The notes beneath the pieces are model-generated. The model was not told the origin of the DNA and did no database searches. It saw only the letters and a program-made list of their open reading frames with translations. Of a DNA stretch of 64,000 nucleotides, positions 19,919 to 28,648 are shown piece after piece (the stretch's first letter is position 1; each line of letters begins with the position of its first letter). The position numbers and the translations under genes were made by a program. The stretch comes from Agromyces sp. Soil535 (lineage in GTDB: Bacteria; Actinomycetota; Actinomycetes; Actinomycetales; Microbacteriaceae), in contig NZ_LMRW01000028.1 in the NCBI RefSeq assembly GCF_001428255.1, positions 1-64,000 of the forward strand, read 5' to 3'.

Positions 19919-20722
19919 CTAGTCGCGCGCGATCGCGAGGAAGCGGAGGATCTCGAGGTACAGCCAGATGACGGTGACCATGATGCCGAAGGCGCCGGTC
20001 CAGCCGTACTTCTTCGGGGCGCGGTGGCGAACGCCCTGCTGGATCATGTCGAAGTCGAGCACCAGCGAGTACGCGGCCATGATGATCACGAGCACGCCGA
20101 TCACGAGGCCGAGCGGAATGCCGAAGATGTCGGCGCCGAGGAGGCCCCACGGGTCGTCGTTCACGCCGGTCCAGATCAGGATCATGTTGATGAGCGAGAA
20201 CACGAGGTAGCCGACCATCGCGATGAGGAAGACCTTGGTGGCCTTCTTCGATGCGCGCACCTTGCCGCTCGCGAAGAGCGCGAGGGTGACGCCGAACACG
20301 GCGATCGTGCCGATCACCGCCTGGGCGATGATGCCCGAGTACGCGGTCTCGTAGATCAGCGAGATGCCGCCGAGGAAGATGCCCTGGGCGCCGGCGTAGG
20401 CGAGGATCAGCGCGGGCGACGGCTCGCGCTTGAAGATGTTGACGAGCGCGAGCACGAACCCGACGATCGCGCCGGCCCAGAACACCCACGGCATGGTGGG
20501 CGTCAGCAGCCACCCGACGGTGGCGCCGACCAGCAGCACGGCGAACGAACCTGCGGTCTTCGCGACGGTGTTCTCGACGGTCATGACCTCGCGGTCGGGC
20601 AGCGTCGCCGGCTGGTTGTACAGGTCCTGGAGCTGTTGCGCCGACATGTTCTGTGCGGCTGCGACGGCTCCCTGCTGCGAGAAGGCGGGATTCCGCGAGA
20701 ATGCGGGATTGTCGAGAGCCAT
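19919..20722 (-). CDS. Bax inhibitor-1/YccA family membrane protein
   Basis: 267 residues with a soluble N-terminal ~70 residues (NPAFSRNPAF, MSAQQLQDLYN) followed by seven transmembrane segments (~75-262). Actinobacterial YccA/BI-1 proteins show this layout. Members of the family act as membrane leak channels or modulate membrane proteases; the role here is unknown. The ATG at 20722 has AGAGGAA about 5 nt upstream. Monocistronic between a convergent SRPBCC gene and a divergent phosphodiesterase. Confidence 0.88.
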   Translation of the reverse strand: MALDNPAFSRNPAFSQQGAVAAAQNMSAQQLQDLYNQPATLPDREVMTVENTVAKTAGSFAVLLVGATVGWLLTPTMPWVFWAGAIVGFVLALVNIFKREPSPALILAYAGAQGIFLGGISLIYETAYSGIIAQAVIGTIAVFGVTLALFASGKVRASKKATKVFLIAMVGYLVFSLINMILIWTGVNDDPWGLLGADIFGIPLGLVIGVLVIIMAAYSLVLDFDMIQQGVRHRAPKKYGWTGAFGIMVTVIWLYLEILRFLAIARD

Positions 20723-20865
20723 GGGTTCCTCTGCTTTCGGCTGTCGTCGGTGCGGGAGACAGGCGACCGGATGCGGCATCCGTGCCGGCATCCAATCTAC
20801 CGGTCGTAGCAGTGATAACGCCCTGAGTCTTCGGCGGATTCCCGCGTATCCGCGAGGCGCGTGGC

Positions 20866-20871
20866 TACGCT
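20866..20871 (+). promoter_or_regulatory. -10 box immediately before the phosphodiesterase gene (likely leaderless)
   Basis: TACGCT is followed by 7 nt and the ATG at 20879; no ribosome-binding site is present. Confidence 0.55.
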
Positions 20872-20878
20872 TGGGCGC

Positions 20879-21898
20879 ATGCTGCACGACTCCGCCGCGC
20901 ACCCCTTCGTCATCGGTCATCGCGGCGCGTCGGGCTACAGGCCGGAGCACACGCGCTCCGCCTACGAGCTCGCGTTCGCGCTCGGCGCCGACGCGGTGGA
21001 GCCCGACATCGTCGCCACGCGCGACGGCGTGCTCGTGCTGCGGCACGAGAACGAGATCTCGGGCACGACGGATGTCGCGGGGCGCCCCGAGTTCGCGTCG
21101 AAGCGCACCACGCGCGAGGTCGATGGCAAGCCGATCACCGGCTGGTTCACGGAGGACTTCACGTGGGCCGAGCTCTCGACGCTCCGCGCGCGGGAGCGGC
21201 TCGGGGCGCTGCGCCAGGCGAGCGCCAGCTTCGACGACCGCTTCCCGCTGATCCGGCTACGGGACCTGTTCGAGCTCATCGACAACGCCGCCGACGAGCA
21301 GGCCCGCCTGCTGCGCATGGTGGCGGAGTTCAAGCACGCGAACCACTTCGCCGCGCTCGGGCTGCCGCTCGACGAGCTGTTCGCCGCCGAGCTCGACGAC
21401 GCCGGGTGGGGCGGCGGCGACGAGCGCCTCATCATGGAGGCGTTCGAGCTCGACGTGCTCGACCGGCTCGGCGCACGCGGCATCCGGGGACCGCGCGTGT
21501 TCCTCGTGGAGGCGACGGGGTCGCCCGTCGACGTGGTGCTCGCGGAGGGGCGGGCGGCACCGAGATTCGACGACTTCGTGAGCGAGGCGGGGCTGCTCGG
21601 CCTCGCCGGGCGGGTGCACGGGGTGAGCGTCGACAAGGCCCGGCTGCTCGGCGCGGCGCGGCGGCCCGGGCCCCTGTTCGGCTCGGAGCTCGTCGACGCC
21701 GCCCACTCCGCGGGGCTGCAGGTCTTCACGTGGACGCTCCGTCCCGAGAACCGGTTCCTCGCAGCGGAGTACCGGCGCGGCACGATGCGATCGGCGTACG
21801 GCGACTGGCTCGGGGAGTTCCGCCGGGTGATCGACGCCGGCGTCGACGGGATCTTCGTCGACCACCCCGACCTCGGCGTGGAGGCGCGTCTGGCGTGA
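20879..21898 (+). CDS. Glycerophosphodiester phosphodiesterase family protein
   Basis: 339 residues, TIM-barrel GDPD family, probably cytoplasmic (no signal peptide). N-terminal IGHRGASGYRPEHTRSAY carries the catalytic His/Arg, EPDIVATRDGVLVLRHE the metal ligands and second His; C-terminal GLQVFTWTL and GVDGIFVDHPDL are typical. It releases glycerol-3-phosphate from glycerophosphodiesters, which GlpD (10385) could then oxidise. I use the ATG at 20879; an in-frame GTG at 20861 overlaps the -10 box. Confidence 0.9.
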   Translation: MLHDSAAHPFVIGHRGASGYRPEHTRSAYELAFALGADAVEPDIVATRDGVLVLRHENEISGTTDVAGRPEFASKRTTREVDGKPITGWFTEDFTWAELSTLRARERLGALRQASASFDDRFPLIRLRDLFELIDNAADEQARLLRMVAEFKHANHFAALGLPLDELFAAELDDAGWGGGDERLIMEAFELDVLDRLGARGIRGPRVFLVEATGSPVDVVLAEGRAAPRFDDFVSEAGLLGLAGRVHGVSVDKARLLGAARRPGPLFGSELVDAAHSAGLQVFTWTLRPENRFLAAEYRRGTMRSAYGDWLGEFRRVIDAGVDGIFVDHPDLGVEARLA

Positions 21899-21944
21899 TG
21901 CGTCCGTGACGGCGCGGACGGGCGCCGCTGTCGGATGCCACGCC

Positions 21945-21950
21945 TAGACT
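21945..21950 (+). promoter_or_regulatory. -10 box immediately before the helicase gene (likely leaderless)
   Basis: TAGACT is followed by 9 nt and the ATG at 21960. Confidence 0.55.
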
Positions 21951-21959
21951 TGACAGGAC

Positions 21960-24428
21960 ATGACGCTGATCCTCGACCCCGACGACCCGGCCGGCTGGCG
22001 CGAGGCGCCCACCGCACCGTCCGCCACCGCGAGCTCCCGCCTCACCGACGGGTTGAACCCCGAGCAGCGCGAGGCCGTGGAGTACCGCGGGCAGGCGCTG
22101 CTCATCGTCGCGGGCGCGGGCTCCGGCAAGACGCGCGTGCTCACGCACCGCATCGCGAGCCTCATCGAGAGCCGCGAGGCATGGCCGAGCCAGATCCTCG
22201 CGATCACGTTCACCAACAAGGCCGCGGCGGAGATGCGCGAGCGTGTCGAGGCGCTGCTGGGCGAGGGCGCGAGCGGCATGTGGATCTCGACGTTCCACTC
22301 GGCGTGCGTGCGCATCCTGCGGCGTGAGGCCGAGGCCATCGGGCTCACCTCCACGTTCACCATCTACGACTCGGCCGACCAGCGCACGATCCTGAAGCGC
22401 ATCATCAAGGAACTCGACGCCGACACCATGGGGTTCACCCCCGCGGGCGCGCAGGCGCGCATCTCGAAGCTGAAGAACGAACTCGCCGACGTCGAGTCGT
22501 TCGCGCGCAACGCGAACACGAACGACCCCAACGAGGTCATGTTCCTCGAGATCTTCCGGCAGTACACGCGACGACTGCGCGACGCGAGCGCGCTCGACTT
22601 CGACGACCTCATCGCCGAGACGGTGTACCTGTTCCGCGCGTTCCCCAAGGTCGCCTCGCTCTACCAGCGGCGGTTCCGGCACATCCTCGTCGACGAGTAC
22701 CAGGACACGAATCACGCGCAGTACGCGCTCATCCGCGAGCTCACCCAGCCGGTGCCGGCCGATCGGGTGGTCGAGATGGAGCAGCACGGCGTCAACGTCG
22801 CCGCATTGACGGATGCCTCGGGCGGCATCCCCGGCGCGAGCCTCACCGTCGTGGGCGACTCCGACCAGTCCATCTACGCCTTCCGCGGAGCCGACATCCG
22901 CAACATCGTCGAGTTCGAACGGGACTTCGCCGGCGCGAAGGTCGTGCTCCTCGAGCAGAACTATCGCTCGACGCAGAACATCCTCTCCGCCGCGAACGCC
23001 GTCATCGCGAACAACTTCGATCGTAAGGAGAAGAATCTCTGGACGGCCGACGGCGCTGGCGAGCAGATCACCGGCTACACCGGTTACACCGCGCACGACG
23101 AGGCGCAGTTCGTCGCCGACGAGATCGAGGCCCTGCACCGCGCGGGCGTCGCCTACCGCGACATCGCCGTGTTCTACCGCACCAACGCGCAGACCCGTGC
23201 GCTGGAGGAGATCTTCGTGCGCTCGGCGCTGCCCTACCGCGTCATCGGGGGCACGAAGTTCTACGAGCGGGCCGAGATCAAGGATGCGATGGCCTACCTC
23301 ATCGCCGTCGCGAACCCCCTCGACGAGCTCGCCCTTCGTCGCATCCTGAACACGCCGAAGCGCGGCATCGGCCCGGCCACCGAAACCGCACTTGGGAGTT
23401 TCGCCGAGCAGAACGGCATGTCCTTCAGGCAGGCGATGCGCGCCGCCGACGGACTCGGCCTTGGGCCGAAGGTCACCGGCGCGATCACGAACCTCGCGAA
23501 CGTGCTCGACGAGGCGGCCGCGATGCTCGTGCCGTCGGCCGCTGCACTCGCCGCCGGCACGAACGAGGGCGCCTCGAAGGTCTCCGACGTGCTGGTGTTC
23601 CTGGTGGAGCGATCGGGACTCCTCGACACCCTCCGCAACAGCCGCGACCCGCAAGACGAGACCCGCGCCGAGAACGTCGAGGAGTTCGTGGCCCAGACCC
23701 GCGACTTCGACCGCGAGAACCCGGGCGCCACGCTCGTCGACTTCCTCACCCAGGTGTCGCTCGTCGCCGCCGCCGACGAGATCGACGACGCATCTGGCAC
23801 CGTGTCGCTCATGACGCTGCACACGGCGAAGGGGCTCGAGTACCAGGCGGTGTTCCTCACGGGCCTCGAGGAGGGGCTGCTCCCGCACCAGATGTCGGCG
23901 TCGGAGCCGGGCGGGCCCGCCGAGGAGCGCCGCCTGTTCTACGTCGGCATCACCCGCGCACGCAAGCGGCTGTTCCTCTCGCTCGCCATGAGCCGGGCGC
24001 AGTTCGGCGAGGTCGCCGTGGCGATGCCGTCGCGCTACCTGCAGGAGATCCCCGAGGGGCTCATCGACTGGAAGCAGTCGCCCGGCATGGCCACGTCCCG
24101 TGGCGGCACGCAGCCGCGCGCCCTCAACGCGCGCCGCGGACACGGCCAGGGCGGCGCGTGGGGGACCCGCGACCGCGACCTCGAGCGGTTCAGCGTCACG
24201 AAGAGCGCCGCGCCCAAGACCGAGTGGGCGAATCGCGTCACCGGCACGGTGCGCGACAACGGCGACCTCACGCTCGCGGCCGGCGACCGCATCCGGCACG
24301 TCGACTTCGGCGAGGGGCGGGTCACGCAGGTCACCGGAGAGGGCACCAAGCGCATCGCGCACGTGGCGTTCGACAACGCCGGGCAGAAGAAGCTCCTGAT
24401 CAAGATCGCGCCGATCGAGAAGCTCTGA
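21960..24428 (+). CDS. pcrA: UvrD/PcrA-type superfamily 1A DNA helicase
   Basis: 822-residue 3'-5' helicase for repair and removal of recombination intermediates. Motif I GAGSGKT lies near 55, motif II DEYQDTN near 245, and motif III GDSDQSIYAFRGAD near 297; the C-terminal half has LMTLHTAKGLEYQAVF and VGITRARKRLFLS. The last ~60 residues form the Tudor-like domain that contacts RNA polymerase (GDRIRHVDFGEGRVTQVTG). In mycobacteria the equivalent uvrD1 lies close to sucCD; here about 8 kb of accessory genes separate the two. Confidence 0.95.
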   Translation: MTLILDPDDPAGWREAPTAPSATASSRLTDGLNPEQREAVEYRGQALLIVAGAGSGKTRVLTHRIASLIESREAWPSQILAITFTNKAAAEMRERVEALLGEGASGMWISTFHSACVRILRREAEAIGLTSTFTIYDSADQRTILKRIIKELDADTMGFTPAGAQARISKLKNELADVESFARNANTNDPNEVMFLEIFRQYTRRLRDASALDFDDLIAETVYLFRAFPKVASLYQRRFRHILVDEYQDTNHAQYALIRELTQPVPADRVVEMEQHGVNVAALTDASGGIPGASLTVVGDSDQSIYAFRGADIRNIVEFERDFAGAKVVLLEQNYRSTQNILSAANAVIANNFDRKEKNLWTADGAGEQITGYTGYTAHDEAQFVADEIEALHRAGVAYRDIAVFYRTNAQTRALEEIFVRSALPYRVIGGTKFYERAEIKDAMAYLIAVANPLDELALRRILNTPKRGIGPATETALGSFAEQNGMSFRQAMRAADGLGLGPKVTGAITNLANVLDEAAAMLVPSAAALAAGTNEGASKVSDVLVFLVERSGLLDTLRNSRDPQDETRAENVEEFVAQTRDFDRENPGATLVDFLTQVSLVAAADEIDDASGTVSLMTLHTAKGLEYQAVFLTGLEEGLLPHQMSASEPGGPAEERRLFYVGITRARKRLFLSLAMSRAQFGEVAVAMPSRYLQEIPEGLIDWKQSPGMATSRGGTQPRALNARRGHGQGGAWGTRDRDLERFSVTKSAAPKTEWANRVTGTVRDNGDLTLAAGDRIRHVDFGEGRVTQVTGEGTKRIAHVAFDNAGQKKLLIKIAPIEKL

Positions 24429-24446
24429 CCCGTCCTTCGGCCCTCC

Positions 24447-25892
24447 TCACGCGGCCCGAGACAGGTCCGCGCGGGTCGCTCCGCCCACGGCGGCGGACAC
24501 TGCCGCCGAGATCGCCGAGGCGTCCGCGGACGCGGCCCACCGCGCGACCGGCCGACCGTCGGGCCGGACCAGCACCAGGCCGTCGGCGCCGACCTGCAGG
24601 ACGTCGGCGGTCGCCTGGTCGATGACGTGCACGACGACCGGGACGCCGTGCAGCTGCCCCAGCGGCACGTGCGCCTGCGGACCCGCGAGCACGGTCAGCC
24701 CGTCGCCGAGCAGGTCGAGCGTGGAGGTGCGCCCGTCGGGCAGCCAGCTGTGCGGGATCCGGTCGGCGATGTCCTCCAGGTAGTCCTGGGAGACGTCACG
24801 CTGGTCCGCCGCGATCGCCGAGCGCTGCATGTTGCGCAGGCCCACCGGCCGGCGCTCCGCCTCGAACGATTCGAGCAGCGACTCGCCGGCCCACCCGCGC
24901 AGGACCCAGCCGAGCTTCCAGCCCAGGTCGTACCCGTCGTGGATCGCCGTGTTCATCCCGGCGGCCCCGCGTGGAGTCATGCGGTGCGCGGCGTCGCCGA
25001 TGAGGAACACCCGGCCCTCACGGTACCGATCCGCGATCTGGGCGGCGAACGTGAAGTCACCGGTCCAGGCGATCTGCGGCTCGAGGTCTGGCACCCCGGC
25101 GCCCGCGCGGATGAGTTCGACGAGGCGCTCCGTCGGATAGTCGGCCCGCGTCTCGCGCGTGGGGTCCCACGTCATGGAGAAGACCCAGCGGTCGTGGCGG
25201 TCGGTGGGGAGGAACACCCACGGTGGCCCCTGGCGCGTGAGCATGTAGAGCCCGTGCCGACGCTCGCCGACGACGTCGGCGAGCGGTGCCCGGAAGAGCA
25301 CGGCGAGATAGGCGCCCAGGTCTCCTGGGCCCTCCATCGTGATCCCGGCGTGGCGACGCACCGTGCTGTGGGCGCCGTCGGCGCCGATAACGTACTCCGC
25401 GCGAATGGTCGATGACTCGGCGCCCTCGCGGAGCGTCACGGTGACGCCGTCGTCCTCCTGGTCGAGCGCGATCAGCTCGGTGCCGAGCCGGACCGACGTG
25501 CCGGGGAGCGAGAGCAGGTGTTCCATGAGCACGGGCTCGAGGTGGTCCTGCGGGGCGACGACGCCGGTCGTCGGGCTGAGCGAGGCGGCGACCTCGTCCG
25601 ACGGGAAGCCCATCGGGGTCTCGATGCCCTCAGCCGACGCGAGGGTGCGGCCGATCCATCCCGTGGGGCTGACGTCGATCGCGCCTGCGCGGACGGCGTC
25701 CTCCAGGCTCCAGGCGCGCATCAGCTCCATCGTGCGGAGGTTGATGCCGGTCGCACGGGGGAAGGGGGAGAGGGCGGTCCGGCGCTCGACCACGAGCGTG
25801 CGGACGCCATGGTGAGCCAGGGCGATGGCGGCGGTGAGCCCGGCCGGGCCGGCTCCGACGACGATCACGGCGGGTGCTTCGGTGGTGTGCAT
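24447..25892 (-). CDS. FAD-dependent aromatic-type monooxygenase (PF01494)
   Basis: 481 residues, class A flavoprotein hydroxylase. The Rossmann motif VGAGPAGLTAAIAL is at ~10-23, then the conserved DG motif (IGADGAHSTVRR) and FLIGDAAHRMTPRGAAGMNT for FAD ribityl binding. The C-terminal thioredoxin-like domain is short. Relatives hydroxylate phenols or aromatic antibiotics, using NAD(P)H and O2. The ATG at 25892 has AGGAAG 8 nt upstream. It is divergent from a TetR gene, with two tandem palindromes in the shared promoter, so it is probably induced by its substrate. The substrate is unknown; antibiotic inactivation is one possibility. Confidence 0.87.
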   Translation of the reverse strand: MHTTEAPAVIVVGAGPAGLTAAIALAHHGVRTLVVERRTALSPFPRATGINLRTMELMRAWSLEDAVRAGAIDVSPTGWIGRTLASAEGIETPMGFPSDEVAASLSPTTGVVAPQDHLEPVLMEHLLSLPGTSVRLGTELIALDQEDDGVTVTLREGAESSTIRAEYVIGADGAHSTVRRHAGITMEGPGDLGAYLAVLFRAPLADVVGERRHGLYMLTRQGPPWVFLPTDRHDRWVFSMTWDPTRETRADYPTERLVELIRAGAGVPDLEPQIAWTGDFTFAAQIADRYREGRVFLIGDAAHRMTPRGAAGMNTAIHDGYDLGWKLGWVLRGWAGESLLESFEAERRPVGLRNMQRSAIAADQRDVSQDYLEDIADRIPHSWLPDGRTSTLDLLGDGLTVLAGPQAHVPLGQLHGVPVVVHVIDQATADVLQVGADGLVLVRPDGRPVARWAASADASAISAAVSAAVGGATRADLSRAA

Positions 25893-25930
25893 GATGCGGA
25901 TCTTCCTGTGTCGTATTTCATCGGACAAGA

Positions 25931-25965
25931 TGTCTTTCATAAGACAGTGTGTCTTTGATCAGACT
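25931..25965. promoter_or_regulatory. Two tandem TetR operators between divergent genes
   Basis: TGTCTTTCATAAGACA (25931-25946) has perfect 6-bp arms. TGTCTTTGATCAGACT (25950-25965) is the same pattern with two changes in the second arm. Their starts are 19 nt apart, about two helical turns, so two dimers could bind on one face of the DNA. The patch is much richer in A+T than its surroundings. Confidence 0.75.
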
Positions 25966-25994
25966 CAGTGTCAAGTGAAAGTAGGATGTTCGTC

Positions 25995-26618
25995 ATGACG
26001 ACGCGGAAGTACACCCAGCAGGTGCGGGCCGTGGCGGCCGACGAGACGCGACGCCGCATCCTCGATGCGATGCGGGACCGGCTGCGCGCTGCCCCCAGTG
26101 AGGCGTTGAGCATCGAACGGGTGGCACAGGATGCCGGCGTCGCCCGATCGACCGTGTACGTCGTGTTCGGCTCGAAGGCGGGCCTCTTCGAGGCGCTCGG
26201 TGGAGACCTGCTCGAGCGGACCGGGTTCCAGCGGATCGTCGACGCCGCCGCGCTGCCCGACGCGCGCGACGCGGTGCGCGAGTCCCTCCGGGCGGCGGCG
26301 GGCGTGTACGCGGCCGAGCGGGATGTCGCCCGGACCATCTACTCGATGTGGTCCCTCGAGCCCGAGGCGGTGCGCGGCGCCTTCGAGGTGGTCGAGCGCG
26401 GCCGCGCCGAGGGGCAGCGCTGGATGGCATGGCGGCTCGCCGAGGAGGGACACCTGCACCCGGATGTCACGGTCGAGGAGGCGACCGACATCCTGTGGGT
26501 CATCACGAGCTTCGAGACGTTCGACCAGCTGTACACGGGGCGCGGCCTCAGCGCGGAGGACACTGCCGCTCGCCTGGTCACGATGGCCGAGCGCGCCCTG
26601 TGGGCACCGCAAGGCTGA
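25995..26618 (+). CDS. TetR family regulator of the divergent monooxygenase
   Basis: 207 residues. Helix-turn-helix ~35-60 reads IERVAQDAGVARSTVYVVF. The ligand domain has a Trp-rich stretch (RWMAWRLAEEGHLH). The ATG at 25995 has GAAAGTAGG 9 nt upstream; two in-frame starts further up (25968 GTG, 25986 ATG) fall too close to the operators or the ribosome-binding site. It probably represses itself and the monooxygenase through the sites at 25931-25965. Confidence 0.9.
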   Translation: MTTRKYTQQVRAVAADETRRRILDAMRDRLRAAPSEALSIERVAQDAGVARSTVYVVFGSKAGLFEALGGDLLERTGFQRIVDAAALPDARDAVRESLRAAAGVYAAERDVARTIYSMWSLEPEAVRGAFEVVERGRAEGQRWMAWRLAEEGHLHPDVTVEEATDILWVITSFETFDQLYTGRGLSAEDTAARLVTMAERALWAPQG

Positions 26619-26711
26619 GCAGCGCCGAAGCCCTGACCGCGGTCGAGAGCTCCCAGCAGACGTCCGGACAACCCAAGGGGGACCGATAGGGTCGGCGCGC
26701 ACGATCGTGTC

Positions 26712-28121
26712 ATGGCATTCCTCCTCCACGACGCGCGGGGCCTCGAGCGCAGGTCGCGCGAGCTCGTCGCGCCCGAGCGGCGGCGCGCTTCCCGTCGGCT
26801 CTGGCGGGTGGACCTGCTCCAGGCCGCTGCGGTCGCCACGGTCGCCATCGCCGTCGCGCTGTTCCTCGCGGACGGCGGCGCCGCCGGGTTCGCAGACCCG
26901 GCCGGCGCGGTGACCGAGGTCGGGATCATCGCCGGTCTCGTCGCGACCGACCTCGTGCTCGTCATGCTCGTCCTGGCCGCGCGCGTACCGTTCATCGAGC
27001 GGGCCGTCGGGCAGGATGCGGCGATGGCGCTGCACCGGAGGCTCGGCAAGCCCGTGCTGCTCCTCCTCCTCGCGCACGCCGTGCTGCTCGTCGCCGGCTA
27101 CGCGCTCACCGACGGCAGCGGACTCGTCGACGAGGTGGTCTCGCTCTGGAACACGCCCGACATCCCACTCGCCGTGGCCGGCCTGGCGCTCTTCCTCGCG
27201 GTGGTCGTCACCTCGCTCGTCGCGGTACGCCGCCGCTTCCGCTACGAGGTGTGGCACGGCATCCACCTGCTCGTCTATCTCGCGGTGCTTGCGGCACTGC
27301 CGCACCAGTTCAGCCTCGGCGGCCTCTTCGCCGAGGGAACGTGGCAGCGCTGGTACTGGCTGCTCATGACGATCACGGCCTTCGCGGCGATCGCCGTATT
27401 CCGGCTCGGCGTGCCGGCCTACCGGTCCCTGCGGCACCGGCTCGTGGTCGAGGAGGTGGAGCCGATCGCCGACGGCATCGTGTCGATCCGGCTCCGCGGT
27501 GTCGCGCTCGACCGGCTCGGCGCCACCGGCGGCCAGTTCTTCGTGTGGCGGTTCCTCGCGCGGGGCCAGTGGTGGCAGGCGCATCCGTATTCGTTGTCGG
27601 CGGCGCCGCGCGGCGGCGAGCTGCGCATCACGGTGCGCGCGCTCGGTCGAGGGTCGGCGGGAGTCGCCGCGATCCGGCCCGGCACGCGCGTCGCGCTCGA
27701 GGGTCCATACGGGATCTTCAGCGAGGCGTCGCGCAGTCGCAGCCGCCTCGTGCTCGTCGCCGCCGGCATCGGCGTGACCCCCGTGCGCTCGCTGCTCGAG
27801 TCCGCGAGCTTCCGCCCGGGCGAGGCGATCGTGCTGCTGCGCACCCGCGCGGCCGACGAGGGCTGGCTGCTCGACGAGGTGCGGCAGTTGTGCCACGCCC
27901 GTGGCGCGACCCTGATCACGATCCCGGGCCGCCGTGGCACGGGATGGCTGAGCGAGGCCGCCGAGCAGCAGGGGCTCTCGCTCGCCGCATTCGTCCCGGC
28001 GATCGCGGATTCCGACGTGTACGTCTGCGGCCCCCTGGGGTGGTCCGAGGCGGTCGTCGCCGAGGCCAGGTCGGCGGGCCTCCGTCCGGAGCAGGTCCAT
28101 CACGAGAGGTTCGACTGGTGA
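26712..28121 (+). CDS. Ferric-reductase-like transmembrane flavocytochrome
   Basis: 469 residues. The N-terminal half has six transmembrane segments (~35-235) with paired His residues (LHRRLGK, LLAHAVLL, WHGIHLLVYL) expected to bind two haems. The C-terminal half is a ferredoxin-NADP reductase module with FAD motif HPYSLS, NAD(P) motif GIGVTPVRSLL and YVCGPLGWSE. It should move electrons from cytosolic NAD(P)H across the membrane. It is the first gene of a unit with an FMN-binding protein and ApbE (overlaps of 4 and 1 nt). A TAGGGT -10 box lies at 26687-26692. Confidence 0.87.
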   Translation: MAFLLHDARGLERRSRELVAPERRRASRRLWRVDLLQAAAVATVAIAVALFLADGGAAGFADPAGAVTEVGIIAGLVATDLVLVMLVLAARVPFIERAVGQDAAMALHRRLGKPVLLLLLAHAVLLVAGYALTDGSGLVDEVVSLWNTPDIPLAVAGLALFLAVVVTSLVAVRRRFRYEVWHGIHLLVYLAVLAALPHQFSLGGLFAEGTWQRWYWLLMTITAFAAIAVFRLGVPAYRSLRHRLVVEEVEPIADGIVSIRLRGVALDRLGATGGQFFVWRFLARGQWWQAHPYSLSAAPRGGELRITVRALGRGSAGVAAIRPGTRVALEGPYGIFSEASRSRSRLVLVAAGIGVTPVRSLLESASFRPGEAIVLLRTRAADEGWLLDEVRQLCHARGATLITIPGRRGTGWLSEAAEQQGLSLAAFVPAIADSDVYVCGPLGWSEAVVAEARSAGLRPEQVHHERFDW

Positions 28122-28648
28122 GAGCACGCGCATTCGTCATCGCGTCCGCGGCATCCGCTGCGGCCCTCATCGCGGGCTGGCAGCTCGGCAACGCCGTCAC
28201 GGGCGCGGGCACGACCGTCGCCGCGAGCGGCACGCAGCCCGCGACCTCCTCGGCGAGCAGCGGCACGGATGCCTCGTCGAGCACGTCGAGCGGCTCGGCC
28301 GGGTCGAGCGGCACCACGAGCGCGTCGGCAGCGCCCACCACCGATTCGACGACCGAACAGGCCGGCGCGGCGGACGGCACCTACGCGGGCACGACCGTGT
28401 CGACCCGCTTCGGCGACGTGCAGGTGCAGGTGACGATCTCGGGCGGATCGATCACCGATGTCACCGCGCTGCAGCTCACCGACCACGACGGCCGGTCGGT
28501 GTCCATCAGCAACCGAGCCGCGCCGATCCTCCGCGACGAGGTGCTGCAGGCCCAGACGGCCTCCGTGTCGATGGTGAGCGGGGCCACCTACACGAGCGCC
28601 GCCTACCTGCAGTCGCTGCAGGCCGCCCTCGATGCGGCGGGGTTCTGA
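28118..28648 (+). CDS. Secreted FMN-binding domain protein (covalent flavin carrier)
   Basis: 176 residues. A short N-terminal hydrophobic segment (~5-22) acts as signal or anchor, then a ~60-residue Ser/Thr/Ala linker (~30-85), then an FMN-binding domain (~88-176) with the motif SGATYTS (154-160), where Thr157 is the expected site of covalent FMN attachment. The GTG at 28118 overlaps the flavocytochrome stop by 4 nt. ApbE, the enzyme that attaches FMN, is encoded directly downstream. Together they form an extracytosolic electron-transfer module. Confidence 0.88.
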   Translation: MRARAFVIASAASAAALIAGWQLGNAVTGAGTTVAASGTQPATSSASSGTDASSSTSSGSAGSSGTTSASAAPTTDSTTEQAGAADGTYAGTTVSTRFGDVQVQVTISGGSITDVTALQLTDHDGRSVSISNRAAPILRDEVLQAQTASVSMVSGATYTSAAYLQSLQAALDAAGF

